64,000 bases of DNA from Citromicrobium bathyomarinum (GTDB lineage Bacteria > Pseudomonadota > Alphaproteobacteria > Sphingomonadales > Sphingomonadaceae). Below are positions 25,404 to 34,118 of this stretch, in pieces. The stretch is taken from the NCBI RefSeq assembly GCF_021021475.1, contig NZ_JAINWL010000002.1, forward strand, positions 1 through 64,000, in the 5' to 3' direction. Positions within the stretch are counted from its first letter, which is position 1; each line of letters opens with the position of its first letter. The notes under the pieces were generated by a model, which ran no database searches, was not told the DNA's origin, and saw only the letters and a program-made list of their open reading frames with translations. A program made the position numbers and the translations under genes.

Positions 25404-26738
25404 GTGACACCTTTCCCCTGGACAGACCTGATCATCATTGCCGGATTGATCGTGCTCAACGGCGTCTTCGCGATGTCGGAGCTGGCGATCGTTTCGGCCA
25501 AGCACACCCGCCTGCAGGCCAAGGCGGAGGGCGGCAGCGTTGCCGCGGCAACCGCGCTGGAGCTGGCGGGCGATCCAGGCAAGTTCCTCTCCACCGTGCA
25601 GATCGGGATCACCTTGGTCGGGATCATTGCCGGTGCTTACTCCGGCGCGAGCCTGGGCGGCCCGGTGGGCGAACGAATCGGCGATCCGCTGGGGCTGTCG
25701 GCCGACCGCGCGGAGCAGGTCGGCTTCATCCTGGTGATCGTGCTGACCACCTATGCCAGCCTGGTGATCGGCGAACTGGTGCCCAAGCAGCTCGCCCTGC
25801 GCTCGGCCGATCGGATCGCGATGGTCATGGCGCAGCCGATGAAATGGCTCGCGAGGATCGCCGCGCCGGTGGTGTGGGTGCTCGACTTTTCATCCGCCAC
25901 GATCGTCCGCCTGTTCGGCGTGCGTCCGGGGGGGCAGAACAGCGTCACCGCCGAGGAACTGCAGATGCTGTTCGCCGAGGCGACCCGCAGCGGGGTGCTG
26001 GAGGCTGACCAGAGCGCCATCCTGAAAGGCGTGGTCAGGCTCGCGGATCGCCCTGTGCGCGAAGTGATGACCCCGCGCACCGAGCTCGACTGGATCGATG
26101 CCGATGCCGACCGGGCCGAGATCGAGGCGACGATCGGCGACACGCCGCACTCGCTGCTGCCGGTGGCGGAAGGCTCTGCCGACAAGGTTGTCGGCGTGGT
26201 GAAGGTGCGCGAAGTGCTTGCCGCGATGCTGACAGGCCAGCCGTTCAAGCTGACCGACCTGGCCAAGCGCGTGGAGGTGGTGCCCGACCAGCTCGACGCG
26301 ATGGACGCGCTGCGCGTGCTGCAGCAGGCCGAAGTGGCGATGGCCATGGTCCACGACGAATACGGGCATCTCGACGGGATCGTGACCCCGATCGACCTGC
26401 TGACCGCGATCGTCGGCCAGTTCGAAAGCGACAAGGATCAGGGCGAGATACCCGAGGTGATCGAGCGCGCGGATGGATCGCTGCTGATCTCCGGCAGTCT
26501 CGACGCCGAATCGCTCGGCGACCGGCTGGCGCTGGATTATGGCGAGGATCGCGAATTCGCCACCGCCGCCGGATTTGCGCTCTCCGTGCTCAAGCATCTG
26601 CCCGAGGAGGGCGAGGTGTTCACCCATCAGGGCTGGCGATTCGAGATCGTCGATATGGACGGGCGCAAGATCGACAAGCTGCTGGTGCAGCAGAACGACT
26701 CGCCCGGTTCGGTTGCGATGGCCGATCTTGCCCAGTGA
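25404..26738 (+). CDS. CorC/HlyC (CNNM-type) family membrane protein
   Basis: A 444-residue protein beginning with a GTG codon at 25404. It has a DUF21 transmembrane domain (about residues 1-190, four helices), two CBS domains (about 205-335, beginning VREVMTPRTELDWI) and a CorC_HlyC transporter-associated C-terminal domain (about 350-430). Family members are linked to Mg2+ or Co2+ efflux; the older label haemolysin is misleading. It is first of three same-strand genes, with the diacylglycerol-kinase-like gene 48 bases further on. Confidence 0.9.
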   Translation: MTPFPWTDLIIIAGLIVLNGVFAMSELAIVSAKHTRLQAKAEGGSVAAATALELAGDPGKFLSTVQIGITLVGIIAGAYSGASLGGPVGERIGDPLGLSADRAEQVGFILVIVLTTYASLVIGELVPKQLALRSADRIAMVMAQPMKWLARIAAPVVWVLDFSSATIVRLFGVRPGGQNSVTAEELQMLFAEATRSGVLEADQSAILKGVVRLADRPVREVMTPRTELDWIDADADRAEIEATIGDTPHSLLPVAEGSADKVVGVVKVREVLAAMLTGQPFKLTDLAKRVEVVPDQLDAMDALRVLQQAEVAMAMVHDEYGHLDGIVTPIDLLTAIVGQFESDKDQGEIPEVIERADGSLLISGSLDAESLGDRLALDYGEDREFATAAGFALSVLKHLPEEGEVFTHQGWRFEIVDMDGRKIDKLLVQQNDSPGSVAMADLAQ

Positions 26739-26785
26739 CAGCCGGGGGTGACGGAACGGGCCCGCTCACGGGGCATTCGACCATC

Positions 26786-27643
26786 ATGAGTACATCCCGC
26801 GATATCTGGTTGATCACGAACGAAGGCAGTGGATCGGTGCGCGAGGAGCTGCTCGCCGATCTGCACGAGGCGTGTGAGCGCTCGAGCCTGTGCATTGCCG
26901 AGCGTACGACCTTCCCCGCCGAAGAGATCCCTTCGCCTGCCGAACTCGACCGGCGGGGTATCGACACCGTCGTCACTCTGGGCGGTGACGGCACGATCAA
27001 CGCCGTCGTCGCGGCGCTGGCCGGATGGGGCGGGGCGGTTCTGCCGCTGCCGGGTGGCACGCAGAACCTTCTGCCCAAGCGGGTCCATGGCGAGGCCGGG
27101 GTCCACGAGGTGATCGAGGCGTTCTCCACCGGCAAGGCGCGCCGGGTCCGGCCGCAGATCATCCACTCTTCGAAGGGAATCGCGCTGGCGGGTCTGCTGG
27201 TCGGCCCCGGGACGAGCTGGAACGAGGTGCGCGAGGCACTGCGCGCGGCCGATGCGGGTGCGATGCTGACGGCGGCGGGTGCCGCGATTCAGAACACTGC
27301 CGGCCAGCCGCCGGTGCGGATCCGCCAGCCCGATGCGGGCGCGCCCGAAGGCTACCCGATTGTGGAGCTGATGCCGCATGCCGGGGGGATCGAGATCGCC
27401 GCCTATCATGCGCGCACCGGGGCGGATTTCGTTGCCCAGACCTGGGCGCTGTTGCGGCAGGAATTCCGCGAGGGGCCGCACGACACCCTCGGCCCGTTTC
27501 AGGAAACCACGCTCGCCAGCACGGGCGCTCAGCCGCTCGACCTGCTGCTGGACGGGGAGCCTGCCCATGGCGACGCGACCGAGACATTCGCGCTCGACAA
27601 ATGCCCCGTCGATCTGATCGCGACACTGGCGCAAGAGGACTGA
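26786..27643 (+). CDS. diacylglycerol kinase-like (DAGK catalytic domain) protein
   Basis: A 285-residue protein whose first 90 residues carry the nucleotide-binding signature LGGDGTINAVVAA (GGDGT at residues 66-70) and PLPGGTQNLLP of the diacylglycerol/sphingosine kinase fold. Sphingomonads contain sphingolipids, so a lipid kinase role is plausible but unproven. The second half is less similar to known members. ATG 26786 is taken; a GTG at 26735 overlapping the previous stop is an alternative giving 302 residues. It lies four bases before the metallophosphoesterase gene and probably shares its message. Confidence 0.8.
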   Translation: MSTSRDIWLITNEGSGSVREELLADLHEACERSSLCIAERTTFPAEEIPSPAELDRRGIDTVVTLGGDGTINAVVAALAGWGGAVLPLPGGTQNLLPKRVHGEAGVHEVIEAFSTGKARRVRPQIIHSSKGIALAGLLVGPGTSWNEVREALRAADAGAMLTAAGAAIQNTAGQPPVRIRQPDAGAPEGYPIVELMPHAGGIEIAAYHARTGADFVAQTWALLRQEFREGPHDTLGPFQETTLASTGAQPLDLLLDGEPAHGDATETFALDKCPVDLIATLAQED

Positions 27644-27647
27644 CCTG

Positions 27648-28502
27648 ATGGCCGACACGCTGCTGTTTCACGTCAGCGACATTCACTTCGGGCTCGAAAA
27701 CAACGAGGCGCTCGACTGGTTCGCCGCCGAGGTCGCGCGCATGGGGCCCGATGCGGTCGCGATCACCGGCGACCTGACGATGCGTGCGCGCCACCACGAA
27801 TTTCGCGCGGCGGAAGAGTGGATCGGCACCTTGCAGGCCCCCGCCACGCTCGATGTCGGCAATCACGACATGCCCTATTTCAACCTGATCGAGCGGTTTG
27901 TAACGCCCTACAAGCGGTTCGGGCGGCTTACGGAGATTGTCGAGCGGGAGATCGACCTGCCGGGGATCGCGCTGGTGCCGCTGAAAACCGCTGTCCGCGC
28001 GCAGCCCCGCTTCAACTGGTCCAAGGGCTGGGTCACGGGCCGCGCGCTGGAGGACTGCCTCGCGCGGATCGACGCACTGCCCGCTGGCACGCGTGCGTTG
28101 GTGACCGTGCATCACCCTTTGCGCGAAGTCGGTACGCAAGGCACCGCGATGACCCGCGGCGGCTCGAATGCGCTGGCCGAACTGGCGAAGCGCAATGTGC
28201 TCGGCGTGCTGTCCGGGCATGTCCACGACGCGTTCGAGATCATGGAGGACACGCCCCACGGCCCGGTCCGCATGATCGGCGCGGGCACGCTGTCGCAGCG
28301 CCTGCGCTCCACCCCGCCGAGCTTCAACGAGCTGCGCTGGGATGGCGAGACACTGCGGGTGCATATCCGCAATCTCGAGAATATCGACGACGAGGCGATG
28401 AAGATCGACGACGTCCCCGAGGACGCGCATCCGCCGCGCGAAGAGGGCGAACCGGTCGCGCCCGTCGGCGCTGTTCCGCGCACCGATCCGCCGGTGAGTT
28501 GA
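27648..28502 (+). CDS. calcineurin-like metallophosphoesterase
   Basis: A 284-residue binuclear-metal phosphoesterase. The motifs appear in order: DIHFG (residues 11-15), GDLT, GNHD, the HHPL histidine and GHVH. These match the CpdA-like 3',5'-cyclic nucleotide phosphodiesterase and lipid-A-type UDP-diacylglucosamine phosphatase superfamily. The substrate is unassigned. The last 35 residues are acidic and proline-rich. It is translated right after the DAGK-like gene (gap four bases, with AGAGGAC), suggesting a common lipid-phosphate pathway by context only. It converges on the rpsI terminator. Confidence 0.85.
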   Translation: MADTLLFHVSDIHFGLENNEALDWFAAEVARMGPDAVAITGDLTMRARHHEFRAAEEWIGTLQAPATLDVGNHDMPYFNLIERFVTPYKRFGRLTEIVEREIDLPGIALVPLKTAVRAQPRFNWSKGWVTGRALEDCLARIDALPAGTRALVTVHHPLREVGTQGTAMTRGGSNALAELAKRNVLGVLSGHVHDAFEIMEDTPHGPVRMIGAGTLSQRLRSTPPSFNELRWDGETLRVHIRNLENIDDEAMKIDDVPEDAHPPREEGEPVAPVGAVPRTDPPVS

Positions 28503-28533
28503 TCCGCGCACGCGGAAGACCAGTTTCCCAAAC

Positions 28534-28567
28534 AAAAAGGGCGGCGCCTCGCGGCACCGCCCCTCCT
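28534..28567 (-). terminator. rho-independent terminator of rplM-rpsI
   Basis: A ten-position stem with one C/A mismatch (28539-28548 with 28553-28562) and loop TCGC. Five T residues follow on the minus strand (A at 28534-28538). The AGGAG foot of the transcript lies at 28563-28567. It ends the ribosomal protein operon. Confidence 0.9.
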
Positions 28568-28589
28568 GGTGATCCGTTGTTCTTGTAGC

Positions 28590-29138
28590 TTAGCGCTTCG
28601 AGAACTGGAAGCTACGGCGTGCCTTGGCCCGGCCGTACTTCTTACGCTCGACCACGCGGCTGTCGCGGGTCAGGAAGCCTGCCGCCTTGACCGTGCCGCG
28701 CAGCGCGGGCTCGTACTTGGACAGTGCCTGCGCGATGCCGTGCTTCACCGCACCGGCCTGGCCCGACAGGCCGCCGCCGCGAACGGTGGCGATCACGTCG
28801 TACTGGCCTTCACGATCGGTGATTGCGAACGGCTGGTTGATGACGAGGCGCAGAGTCGGACGCGCGAAATAGGTTTCCTGCTCCTTGCCGTTGATCGTGA
28901 TCGTGCCCTTGCCGGGCTTGATCCACACGCGGGCGACCGCGTCCTTGCGGCGACCGGTGGCGTAGGCGCGGCCATGCTGGTCCAGCTCCTGCTCGCGCAG
29001 CGGCGCGGTGCTTTCGGCAACCACGGCGGCGTCGGCAGCAGGCGCATCACCCGCGATGTTCGCGAGATCGGCGAGATCGCGCACGCTCTCGGCCTTTTCG
29101 GACCCTTGCGATTCGTTCTGGTTCTTGTCGTCGGCCAT
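28590..29138 (-). CDS. rpsI: 30S ribosomal protein S9 with N-terminal extension
   Basis: A 182-residue protein. Residues from about 58 ([14 protein letters not shown]) to the C-terminal FQFSKR form a normal S9, whose basic tail reaches the tRNA P site. The first 57 residues are an acidic, alanine-rich extension with about 13 acidic against 4 basic residues, not present in Escherichia coli S9 (130 residues). Its start ATG shares a T with the rplM stop (TAATG), so translation is coupled. An internal start closer to the S9 core is not obvious, so the extension is probably real. Confidence 0.94.
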   Translation of the reverse strand: MADDKNQNESQGSEKAESVRDLADLANIAGDAPAADAAVVAESTAPLREQELDQHGRAYATGRRKDAVARVWIKPGKGTITINGKEQETYFARPTLRLVINQPFAITDREGQYDVIATVRGGGLSGQAGAVKHGIAQALSKYEPALRGTVKAAGFLTRDSRVVERKKYGRAKARRSFQFSKR

Positions 29139-29617
29139 TATGCGAGAGCCTTGTTCTTGCGGTTCATCGAAGCAACGTCGAGCACCTCGGGCTTCTGCCC
29201 GTCATGCGGATGCTCGGTGCCGGCATACAGGTGCAGCGCCTTCATCTGCTGGCGACCAAGCGGCCCGCGCGGAATCATCCGCTCGACAGCTTTTTCCACC
29301 ACGCGCTCGGGGAACTTGCCCTCGAGGATCTTGGCGGGCGTGGTTTCCTTGATGCCGCCGGCATAGCCGGTGTGCTTGTAATACTTCTTGTTGCCCATCT
29401 TGCGGCCGGTGAACTTCACCTTGTCCGCATTGAGGATGATCACGTGATCACCGCAATCGACGTGCGGGGTGTAACTCGGCTTGTGCTTGCCGCGCAGGAT
29501 GTTCGCAACGATCGAGGCGAGGCGGCCAACAACCAGGCCTTCCGCGTCGATCACATACCAGTTCTTTTCGACCTCGGCCGGCTTGATCGACCGGGTCATC
29601 TTGCTGAGCGCCTTCAT
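29138..29617 (-). CDS. rplM: 50S ribosomal protein L13
   Basis: A 159-residue large-subunit assembly protein. The core begins at [16 protein letters not shown] and includes the conserved [16 protein letters not shown] and [10 protein letters not shown]. The N-terminal region ([12 protein letters not shown]) is slightly longer than in Escherichia coli, and an internal ATG at residue 7 is possible. It heads the rplM-rpsI operon; the two genes overlap by one base. A 145-base gap separates it from the unknown exported protein upstream. Confidence 0.95.
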   Translation of the reverse strand: MKALSKMTRSIKPAEVEKNWYVIDAEGLVVGRLASIVANILRGKHKPSYTPHVDCGDHVIILNADKVKFTGRKMGNKKYYKHTGYAGGIKETTPAKILEGKFPERVVEKAVERMIPRGPLGRQQMKALHLYAGTEHPHDGQKPEVLDVASMNRKNKALA

Positions 29618-29761
29618 GGCTATCGTGTCCCTCGAGAATTAGGGGGGTCTCGCCGGAGGATGAAACGCGTGTTTCGCCGATTCGCCCAGCCGGTCGTGGA
29701 GCGCGCTAATGCGTCCGAAGGCCTCCCAAGTCAAGCAATCTCGGGGGTTAGAGAAGAGGTA

Positions 29762-30484
29762 TTATGATACCGTGTCGTATAGCCGCCAGGTTTCGGCGGC
29801 GCTGCGCGAACTCTCGCCAACCGTTGTAATCGCTTCGCGCACGAAGCTTTCGAGCAGTCCGGATGCCGGGTCTGCCTGCACGATTTCGCGCAGTTCGACC
29901 CGGCCCTGTCCGCCGTCCTCCAGGGCGAGCTCGCGGGTCGCCGTCCTGTCCCGGGGAGCGGGAAAGAGGAGGTCGGGTGGCAGGTGTGAAAGCCAGCCCA
30001 TCTGCCGCTGCGAAAGCTGGGCGACGAATTCTCGCACGTTCAGATCGACGGCGGGCGCGGACGAATGGCCCGCGACATAGTCCGCCACAGCCTCGATTAC
30101 CGTGTCGGGGAGAGGATCGAGCGCGCTATCGCCGGGCAGATCGACGATCGTCCCGCTGGCCGAGAGCCGCAGGGGCAGCAGGCTGGCTGCCCGCTGCTCC
30201 TCCAGCCGGGCGAGTGCGGCGAGCGCCGGCGGCGCGTCGACCACGCTCATCACCTGCTCCCCGGTCACTTCAACACCGCCGTCAGCCGCCGCATCGAACC
30301 GGATCAGCCAGCCGCGACTGACAATGATCGCCTTGCCGTCGAACAGGTCGCGCCGCAGCACGCGCTCGAGCCGGAATTCGCCCTGAGGAACGGCGCGCGC
30401 GGCGAGCAGCGAAGCGGGGTGCAGGGCAAGCGGCGCAAACCCGACCAGACCAAGCCCCGTCAGAAAGCCGCGCCGCTCCATCAT
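29762..30484 (-). CDS. hypothetical exported protein with Tat-like signal
   Basis: A 240-residue protein beginning MMERRGFLTGLGLVG, resembling a twin-arginine signal (R-R-x-F-L) followed by a hydrophobic stretch, with possible cleavage near LAARA at 28-32. The mature protein is about 200 residues, mostly helix with a beta segment, and carries few cysteines. No family is recognised. It follows cutA by two bases and ctaA by translational overlap, so the three genes form a probable operon in the order ctaA, cutA, this gene. A Tat signal suggests export in a folded, perhaps cofactor-bound state, but no cofactor motif is visible. Confidence 0.65.
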   Translation of the reverse strand: MMERRGFLTGLGLVGFAPLALHPASLLAARAVPQGEFRLERVLRRDLFDGKAIIVSRGWLIRFDAAADGGVEVTGEQVMSVVDAPPALAALARLEEQRAASLLPLRLSASGTIVDLPGDSALDPLPDTVIEAVADYVAGHSSAPAVDLNVREFVAQLSQRQMGWLSHLPPDLLFPAPRDRTATRELALEDGGQGRVELREIVQADPASGLLESFVREAITTVGESSRSAAETWRLYDTVS

Positions 30485-30486
30485 GT

Positions 30487-30798
30487 CTAACCGCCCATCG
30501 CCGCCAGCCAGGCCGCCGTGGCTTTGCCAGCGCTGTCGGCGCGCCAACCGAGAATGGCGGGCGCTTCGTACTGGTGCAGCGTTTCCAGACGCGCGACGGC
30601 ATCGTCCAGCCGCTCGGCATTGGTCTTGAACAGGATCGCGATCTCCTCGCCCTCGCCGCGCTCGCCATCCCATTCGAACAGCGCTTCGATCCGGCCGATC
30701 ACATTGGCACAGGCAATCAGGCGCTCGTCCAGCAGTTGCGAGGCGACCGCGCGGGCGTCCTCTCGAGTGGCGAAGACGGTGTAGATCAGCGCGCTCAC
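30487..30798 (-). CDS. cutA: divalent-ion tolerance protein CutA
   Basis: A 103-residue trimeric ferredoxin-like fold protein, with the conserved ACANVIGRIEALFEWDG and ILFKT segments, as in CutA1. Family members bind divalent copper and have been linked to metal tolerance and signalling, but the true role is unsettled. The start is GTG at 30798 (VSALIYTVFA), whose GTGA overlaps the ctaA stop. It is followed almost immediately by the Tat-signal protein. It is the usual length. Confidence 0.9.
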   Translation of the reverse strand: MSALIYTVFATREDARAVASQLLDERLIACANVIGRIEALFEWDGERGEGEEIAILFKTNAERLDDAVARLETLHQYEAPAILGWRADSAGKATAAWLAAMGG

Positions 30799-31877
30799 GC
30801 GGCGAGCCCCTCCATCCTGCTGGTCCGTTGGCCCAGCGAGTGGGCCGAGGCGGCAGTGGCGGCGACCAGAAGGGCACCGGTCACCTGGTGGGCGACCGCG
30901 ACCCAGATCGACACTCCCGTGACGACCGTGACGATCCCCAGCAGAACCTGCGTGCAGACGATCACCAGCAGAGCCTTGCCCGCGATCCCCTCCCGCCGGG
31001 AGGCTTGCAGGCCGAGCCAGACAAGCGCCGCGAAGGCGATCCACGCGAACCAGCGGTGGAGGAAATGCAGCAGGAAGGGATCATGCGTGAAGGCCCAGAA
31101 CGCGCCCTGCGCCCAGTTCGCCTCGGGCAGGAAGCGGCCCTGCATCAGTGGCCAGGTGTTCGACGCCAGTCCCGCGTTAAGCCCCGCGACCCACGCGCCC
31201 AGCACGATCTGGATAAACAGAACCACGCCCGCCAGCGCGGCGAACGGGCGCAGCCGCGCCGGTCGTGCGCGCGGATCGCGCCTGAGCGTGCGCAGGTCGA
31301 GCGCGGTCCACACCAGCCCCGCCAGCGTAATCAGCGCGGTGCCGAGGTGGATCGAAAGCCAGAAATGGCTCACGTCGGTCATCTCGCCGCCGAGGCCGGA
31401 ACGGACCATCAGCCAGCCGAACACGCCCTGCAGGCCGCCCAGCGCGAGCAGCGCGAGCAGCCGAGGCTTGTAGCCCCGCGGAATCCATCCGCGCACCCAG
31501 GCGAAGATCAGGGGTAGCGCAAACACCATTCCGATCAGTCGCCCGAGTAGACGGTGGAACCATTCCCAGAAGAAAATCCCTTTGAAGTCGGATAGCGTCA
31601 TGCCCGCAGGCCCCGCCTCAAGCCGATATTCCGGGGTCGCCTGATATCTCGCGAACTCCGCCTGCCATGCCTGTTCGCTGAGCGGCGGCAGCACGCCTGT
31701 GACCGGGTCCCACTGGGTGATCGAAAGGCCGGATTCGGTCAGCCGGGTAATGCCGCCAACCGCCACGATCGTAACCACCAGCACGGCCACCACAATCAGC
31801 CACCACGCGAGCCATCCGGGGCGGGCGGTGTCGATCATGCGCGGGGTGTCGGGGCGGCGGGATAACAGGCTTGCCAT
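30795..31877 (-). CDS. ctaA: heme A synthase (COX15/CtaA type 2)
   Basis: A 360-residue inner-membrane enzyme that hydroxylates and oxidises the C8 methyl of heme O to make heme A for cytochrome oxidase. Eight transmembrane helices are visible. Family segments include GGITRLTESGLSITQWDPVTG near the start, EWFHRLLGRLIG, the His of DVSHFWLSIHLGTA, FLLHFLHRWFAW and the final VAHQVTGALL, which supply heme-binding histidines. ATG 31877 (MASLLSRR) is chosen over the in-frame ATG at 31961. It heads the ctaA-cutA transcript; no cox genes are next to it. Confidence 0.92.
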   Translation of the reverse strand: MASLLSRRPDTPRMIDTARPGWLAWWLIVVAVLVVTIVAVGGITRLTESGLSITQWDPVTGVLPPLSEQAWQAEFARYQATPEYRLEAGPAGMTLSDFKGIFFWEWFHRLLGRLIGMVFALPLIFAWVRGWIPRGYKPRLLALLALGGLQGVFGWLMVRSGLGGEMTDVSHFWLSIHLGTALITLAGLVWTALDLRTLRRDPRARPARLRPFAALAGVVLFIQIVLGAWVAGLNAGLASNTWPLMQGRFLPEANWAQGAFWAFTHDPFLLHFLHRWFAWIAFAALVWLGLQASRREGIAGKALLVIVCTQVLLGIVTVVTGVSIWVAVAHQVTGALLVAATAASAHSLGQRTSRMEGLAA

Positions 31878-31991
31878 GGCGCCTGAATGCGTGCCCGCGC
31901 GCCCAGTTGCAAGCACGCAAACCTGCGTCAGGGCTGAATTTTCGCCCCGGTTATCTTGCAAAATAAAACAACGTCACATACTTGGCTGGCA

Positions 31992-32399
31992 ATGGACATC
32001 CGCAGTCTCTCGAATCGTGTCCGTCTCGATGCGATGGGTATCGCCCTGTCCGCGCTGTGCGCGGTGCACTGCGTGCTGACCATCGTGGTGATTTCCTCGC
32101 TGGGCCTCGCGGGTGGCTGGCTGCTCGCGCCCGAACTGCACTGGTGGGGCCTTGCCGCCGCGACCATCATCGCCGGCGTCGCGATCGGTATCGGCGCGGT
32201 GCGGCACAAGCGGCGGATGCCCTTCGTGATCGCGATGACCGGGCTCACCTTCATGGGCGGTGCGCTGGCCGCGCCGCACGGGGTGGAAGAAGCCGCGCTG
32301 ACGATCATCGGCGTGGCGCTGGTTTCGCTTGGCCACGTGCTCAACCTGCGCAGTTCGAGCGACCACAGGCACGGCATTGTCTTGCGCGAACGGCGCTGA
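31992..32399 (+). CDS. MerC domain-containing membrane protein
   Basis: A 135-residue protein with four transmembrane helices and a Cys-x4-Cys type motif ([10 protein letters not shown]) in the first helix, plus further His residues near the C-terminus (DHRHG). This is the signature of MerC-like membrane transporters. No merR, merT or merA lies nearby, so mercury resistance is not implied; members outside mer operons have been proposed to move other metals, such as zinc. It precedes thiSG by 19 bases on the same strand. I looked for a Zur-type palindrome upstream and did not find a convincing one. Confidence 0.78.
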   Translation: MDIRSLSNRVRLDAMGIALSALCAVHCVLTIVVISSLGLAGGWLLAPELHWWGLAAATIIAGVAIGIGAVRHKRRMPFVIAMTGLTFMGGALAAPHGVEEAALTIIGVALVSLGHVLNLRSSSDHRHGIVLRERR

Positions 32400-32418
32400 G
32401 GCCCCAAGTCGCCCGGCC

Positions 32419-33411
32419 ATGAGCGACACCAGATCCATCCAGCTAAACGGCGAGAGCCGCACCACCACCGCCCCCGACATCGCCGCGCTCGTGCGCGAAC
32501 TCGGCCTCGCGCCGGAAAAGGTCGCGGTTGAGCATAATGGCGAGATCGCCCCGCGATCGCAGCTGGCCGAGATCGCGCTGAGCGATGGCGATTCGCTGGA
32601 GATCGTGCACTTCGTGGGCGGAGGCGACCATGCGGCGCACGACGATGACACGTGGAGTGTCGCCGGGCGCACCTTCCGCTCTCGCCTGATCGTGGGCACC
32701 GGCAAGTACAAGGACTTCGCGCAGAACGCCGCCGCGCTGGAGGCTAGCGGCGCGGAGATCGTCACCGTCGCGGTGCGGCGCGTGAACGTGTCCGACCCCA
32801 ATCAGCCGATGCTGACCGATTTCATCGATCCGAAGAAGGTCACCTACCTGCCCAATACCGCGGGCTGCTTCACTGCCGACGAGGCGGTGCGCACGCTGCG
32901 TCTTGCGCGCGAGGCGGGCGGCTGGGATCTGGTCAAGCTGGAGGTGCTGGGCGAGGCGAAGACGCTGTACCCCGACATGCGCGAGACTTTGCGCGCGACC
33001 GAGACGCTGGCCAAGGAAGGCTTCCATCCGATGGTCTATTGCGCGGACGATCCGATCGCCGCCAAGCAGCTGGAGGAAGCCGGCGCGGTCGCGATCATGC
33101 CGCTGGGCGCGCCGATCGGAAGTGGCCTCGGCATTCAGAACCGCGTGACCATCCGCCTGATCGTCGAAGGCGCGAGCGTGCCGGTGCTGGTCGATGCCGG
33201 AGTCGGCACCGCGTCGGATGCGGCAGTGGGCATGGAGCTGGGCTGCGACGGCATCCTGATGAACACCGCGATCGCAGAGGCAAAAGACCCGATTCGCATG
33301 GCGCGGGCGATGCGCCGTGCGGTGCAGGCCGGGCGCGACGCCTACCTCTCCGGACGCATGGCGACGCGCAAATATGCGGACCCCTCAAGCCCGCTTGCAG
33401 GGCTTATCTGA
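32419..33411 (+). CDS. thiSG: fused sulfur carrier ThiS and thiazole synthase ThiG
   Basis: A 330-residue fusion. Residues 1-69 are a ThiS beta-grasp domain that ends in VGGG, and residues 78-330 are ThiG (TIM barrel), with the Schiff-base Lys at about 173 in [10 protein letters not shown]. ThiS normally ends with a free Gly-Gly, which ThiF and a cysteine desulfurase convert to a thiocarboxylate. Here that tail is internal, followed by a short linker (HAAHDDDTW). The pathway makes the thiazole half of thiamine. A thiamine (TPP) riboswitch was sought upstream and not seen. ATG 32419 is chosen because the frame upstream belongs to merC. Confidence 0.9.
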   Translation: MSDTRSIQLNGESRTTTAPDIAALVRELGLAPEKVAVEHNGEIAPRSQLAEIALSDGDSLEIVHFVGGGDHAAHDDDTWSVAGRTFRSRLIVGTGKYKDFAQNAAALEASGAEIVTVAVRRVNVSDPNQPMLTDFIDPKKVTYLPNTAGCFTADEAVRTLRLAREAGGWDLVKLEVLGEAKTLYPDMRETLRATETLAKEGFHPMVYCADDPIAAKQLEEAGAVAIMPLGAPIGSGLGIQNRVTIRLIVEGASVPVLVDAGVGTASDAAVGMELGCDGILMNTAIAEAKDPIRMARAMRRAVQAGRDAYLSGRMATRKYADPSSPLAGLI

Positions 33412-33526
33412 CGCCGCTGAGGAAAGACCGGATATCAAGCTTAGCGGTTTGTTTACCAAGATCGCGGAAACATGCCTGTCATCGGACAAACGGGCCGCCT
33501 CGACTCGGCGGCCACGGAGGGGCACG

Positions 33527-34063
33527 ATGGCGACGAAGAACAACACGACCAGCCTGAGCATCGCCGAGATGCGCGAATTCGCCGGGTTCAGCCCGTGCGA
33601 ACAGCGCTTCATCCGGCGCAATCTCGATATCGGGCTGGGACGGTGCGATGCCTTCAAGCTGTGGGCCCGCAATGCGAGCGAGAATGTCGACATCCGCCGC
33701 CAATACGTCGCCTATCAGGACCTGAAGGTGCTGCGCCACACGATGCCTGGCGCGGATGCGGGCGAATCGGTCTCCCCCTTCATGGGGCAGCTCTCCCGGC
33801 TTGCCGCGTTCGATCTGGCGCAGGAACGGCTCGACGGTTTTTCGCCCTTCCGCTTCCTCTACGAACGCCTGCTCGGGGCTGAGGTGCGCCCGTGGCTGCC
33901 GAGCGCGTTTTGCGCCGGCGCCGCCATGCCGCATCTGCGCCCCGCACGTCGCAAGCTGCTGCTGCAAAGCCTGAGCGAAGCGGCCGCGACCGCACCTGCA
34001 TGGTCCTCGCGCCCGCCGACCTTCTTCCCCGAATATGTCGACCTGGCAGACGAGGCCGCCTGA
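33527..34063 (+). CDS. hypothetical protein
   Basis: A 178-residue soluble protein (MATKNNTTSLSIAEMREFAG...). It starts with an ATG preceded by GGAGGGGC, a good ribosome site. It is rich in Arg, Leu and Ala with predicted helices, and has three cysteines (FSPCEQR, GRCDAF, AFCAGAA). No signal peptide or transmembrane helix is seen. I do not recognise a family. It lies between thiSG and the convergent porin gene, 115 bases after thiSG; a TTTACCAAG motif sits upstream at about 33452. Confidence 0.65.
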   Translation: MATKNNTTSLSIAEMREFAGFSPCEQRFIRRNLDIGLGRCDAFKLWARNASENVDIRRQYVAYQDLKVLRHTMPGADAGESVSPFMGQLSRLAAFDLAQERLDGFSPFRFLYERLLGAEVRPWLPSAFCAGAAMPHLRPARRKLLLQSLSEAAATAPAWSSRPPTFFPEYVDLADEAA

Positions 34064-34100
34064 GCCGGATCACTCTTCGCGAGCGGCCCGGCACTGACGG

Positions 34101-34118
34101 CCCGATCGGCGAATCGGG
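34101..34118. terminator. small hairpin between convergent genes
   Basis: CCCGAT and ATCGGG (34101-34106, 34113-34118) enclose a six-base loop. It touches the stop codon of the porin gene and follows the hypothetical gene. There is no clear T run, so terminator function is uncertain. Confidence 0.3.

Noticed and set aside
31878-31991. A Zur-type palindrome before the MerC-like gene.
   Set aside because: The AT-rich stretch at 31960-31985 has no inverted symmetry beyond four bases.
31992-32399. Mercury resistance operon.
   Set aside because: Only a MerC-like protein is present. There is no merR, merT, merP or merA in the window.
32400-32418. A TPP riboswitch before thiSG.
   Set aside because: The gap to merC is only 19 bases and shows no CTGAGA-type thi-box core. 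The region upstream of the MerC gene was also checked by eye.
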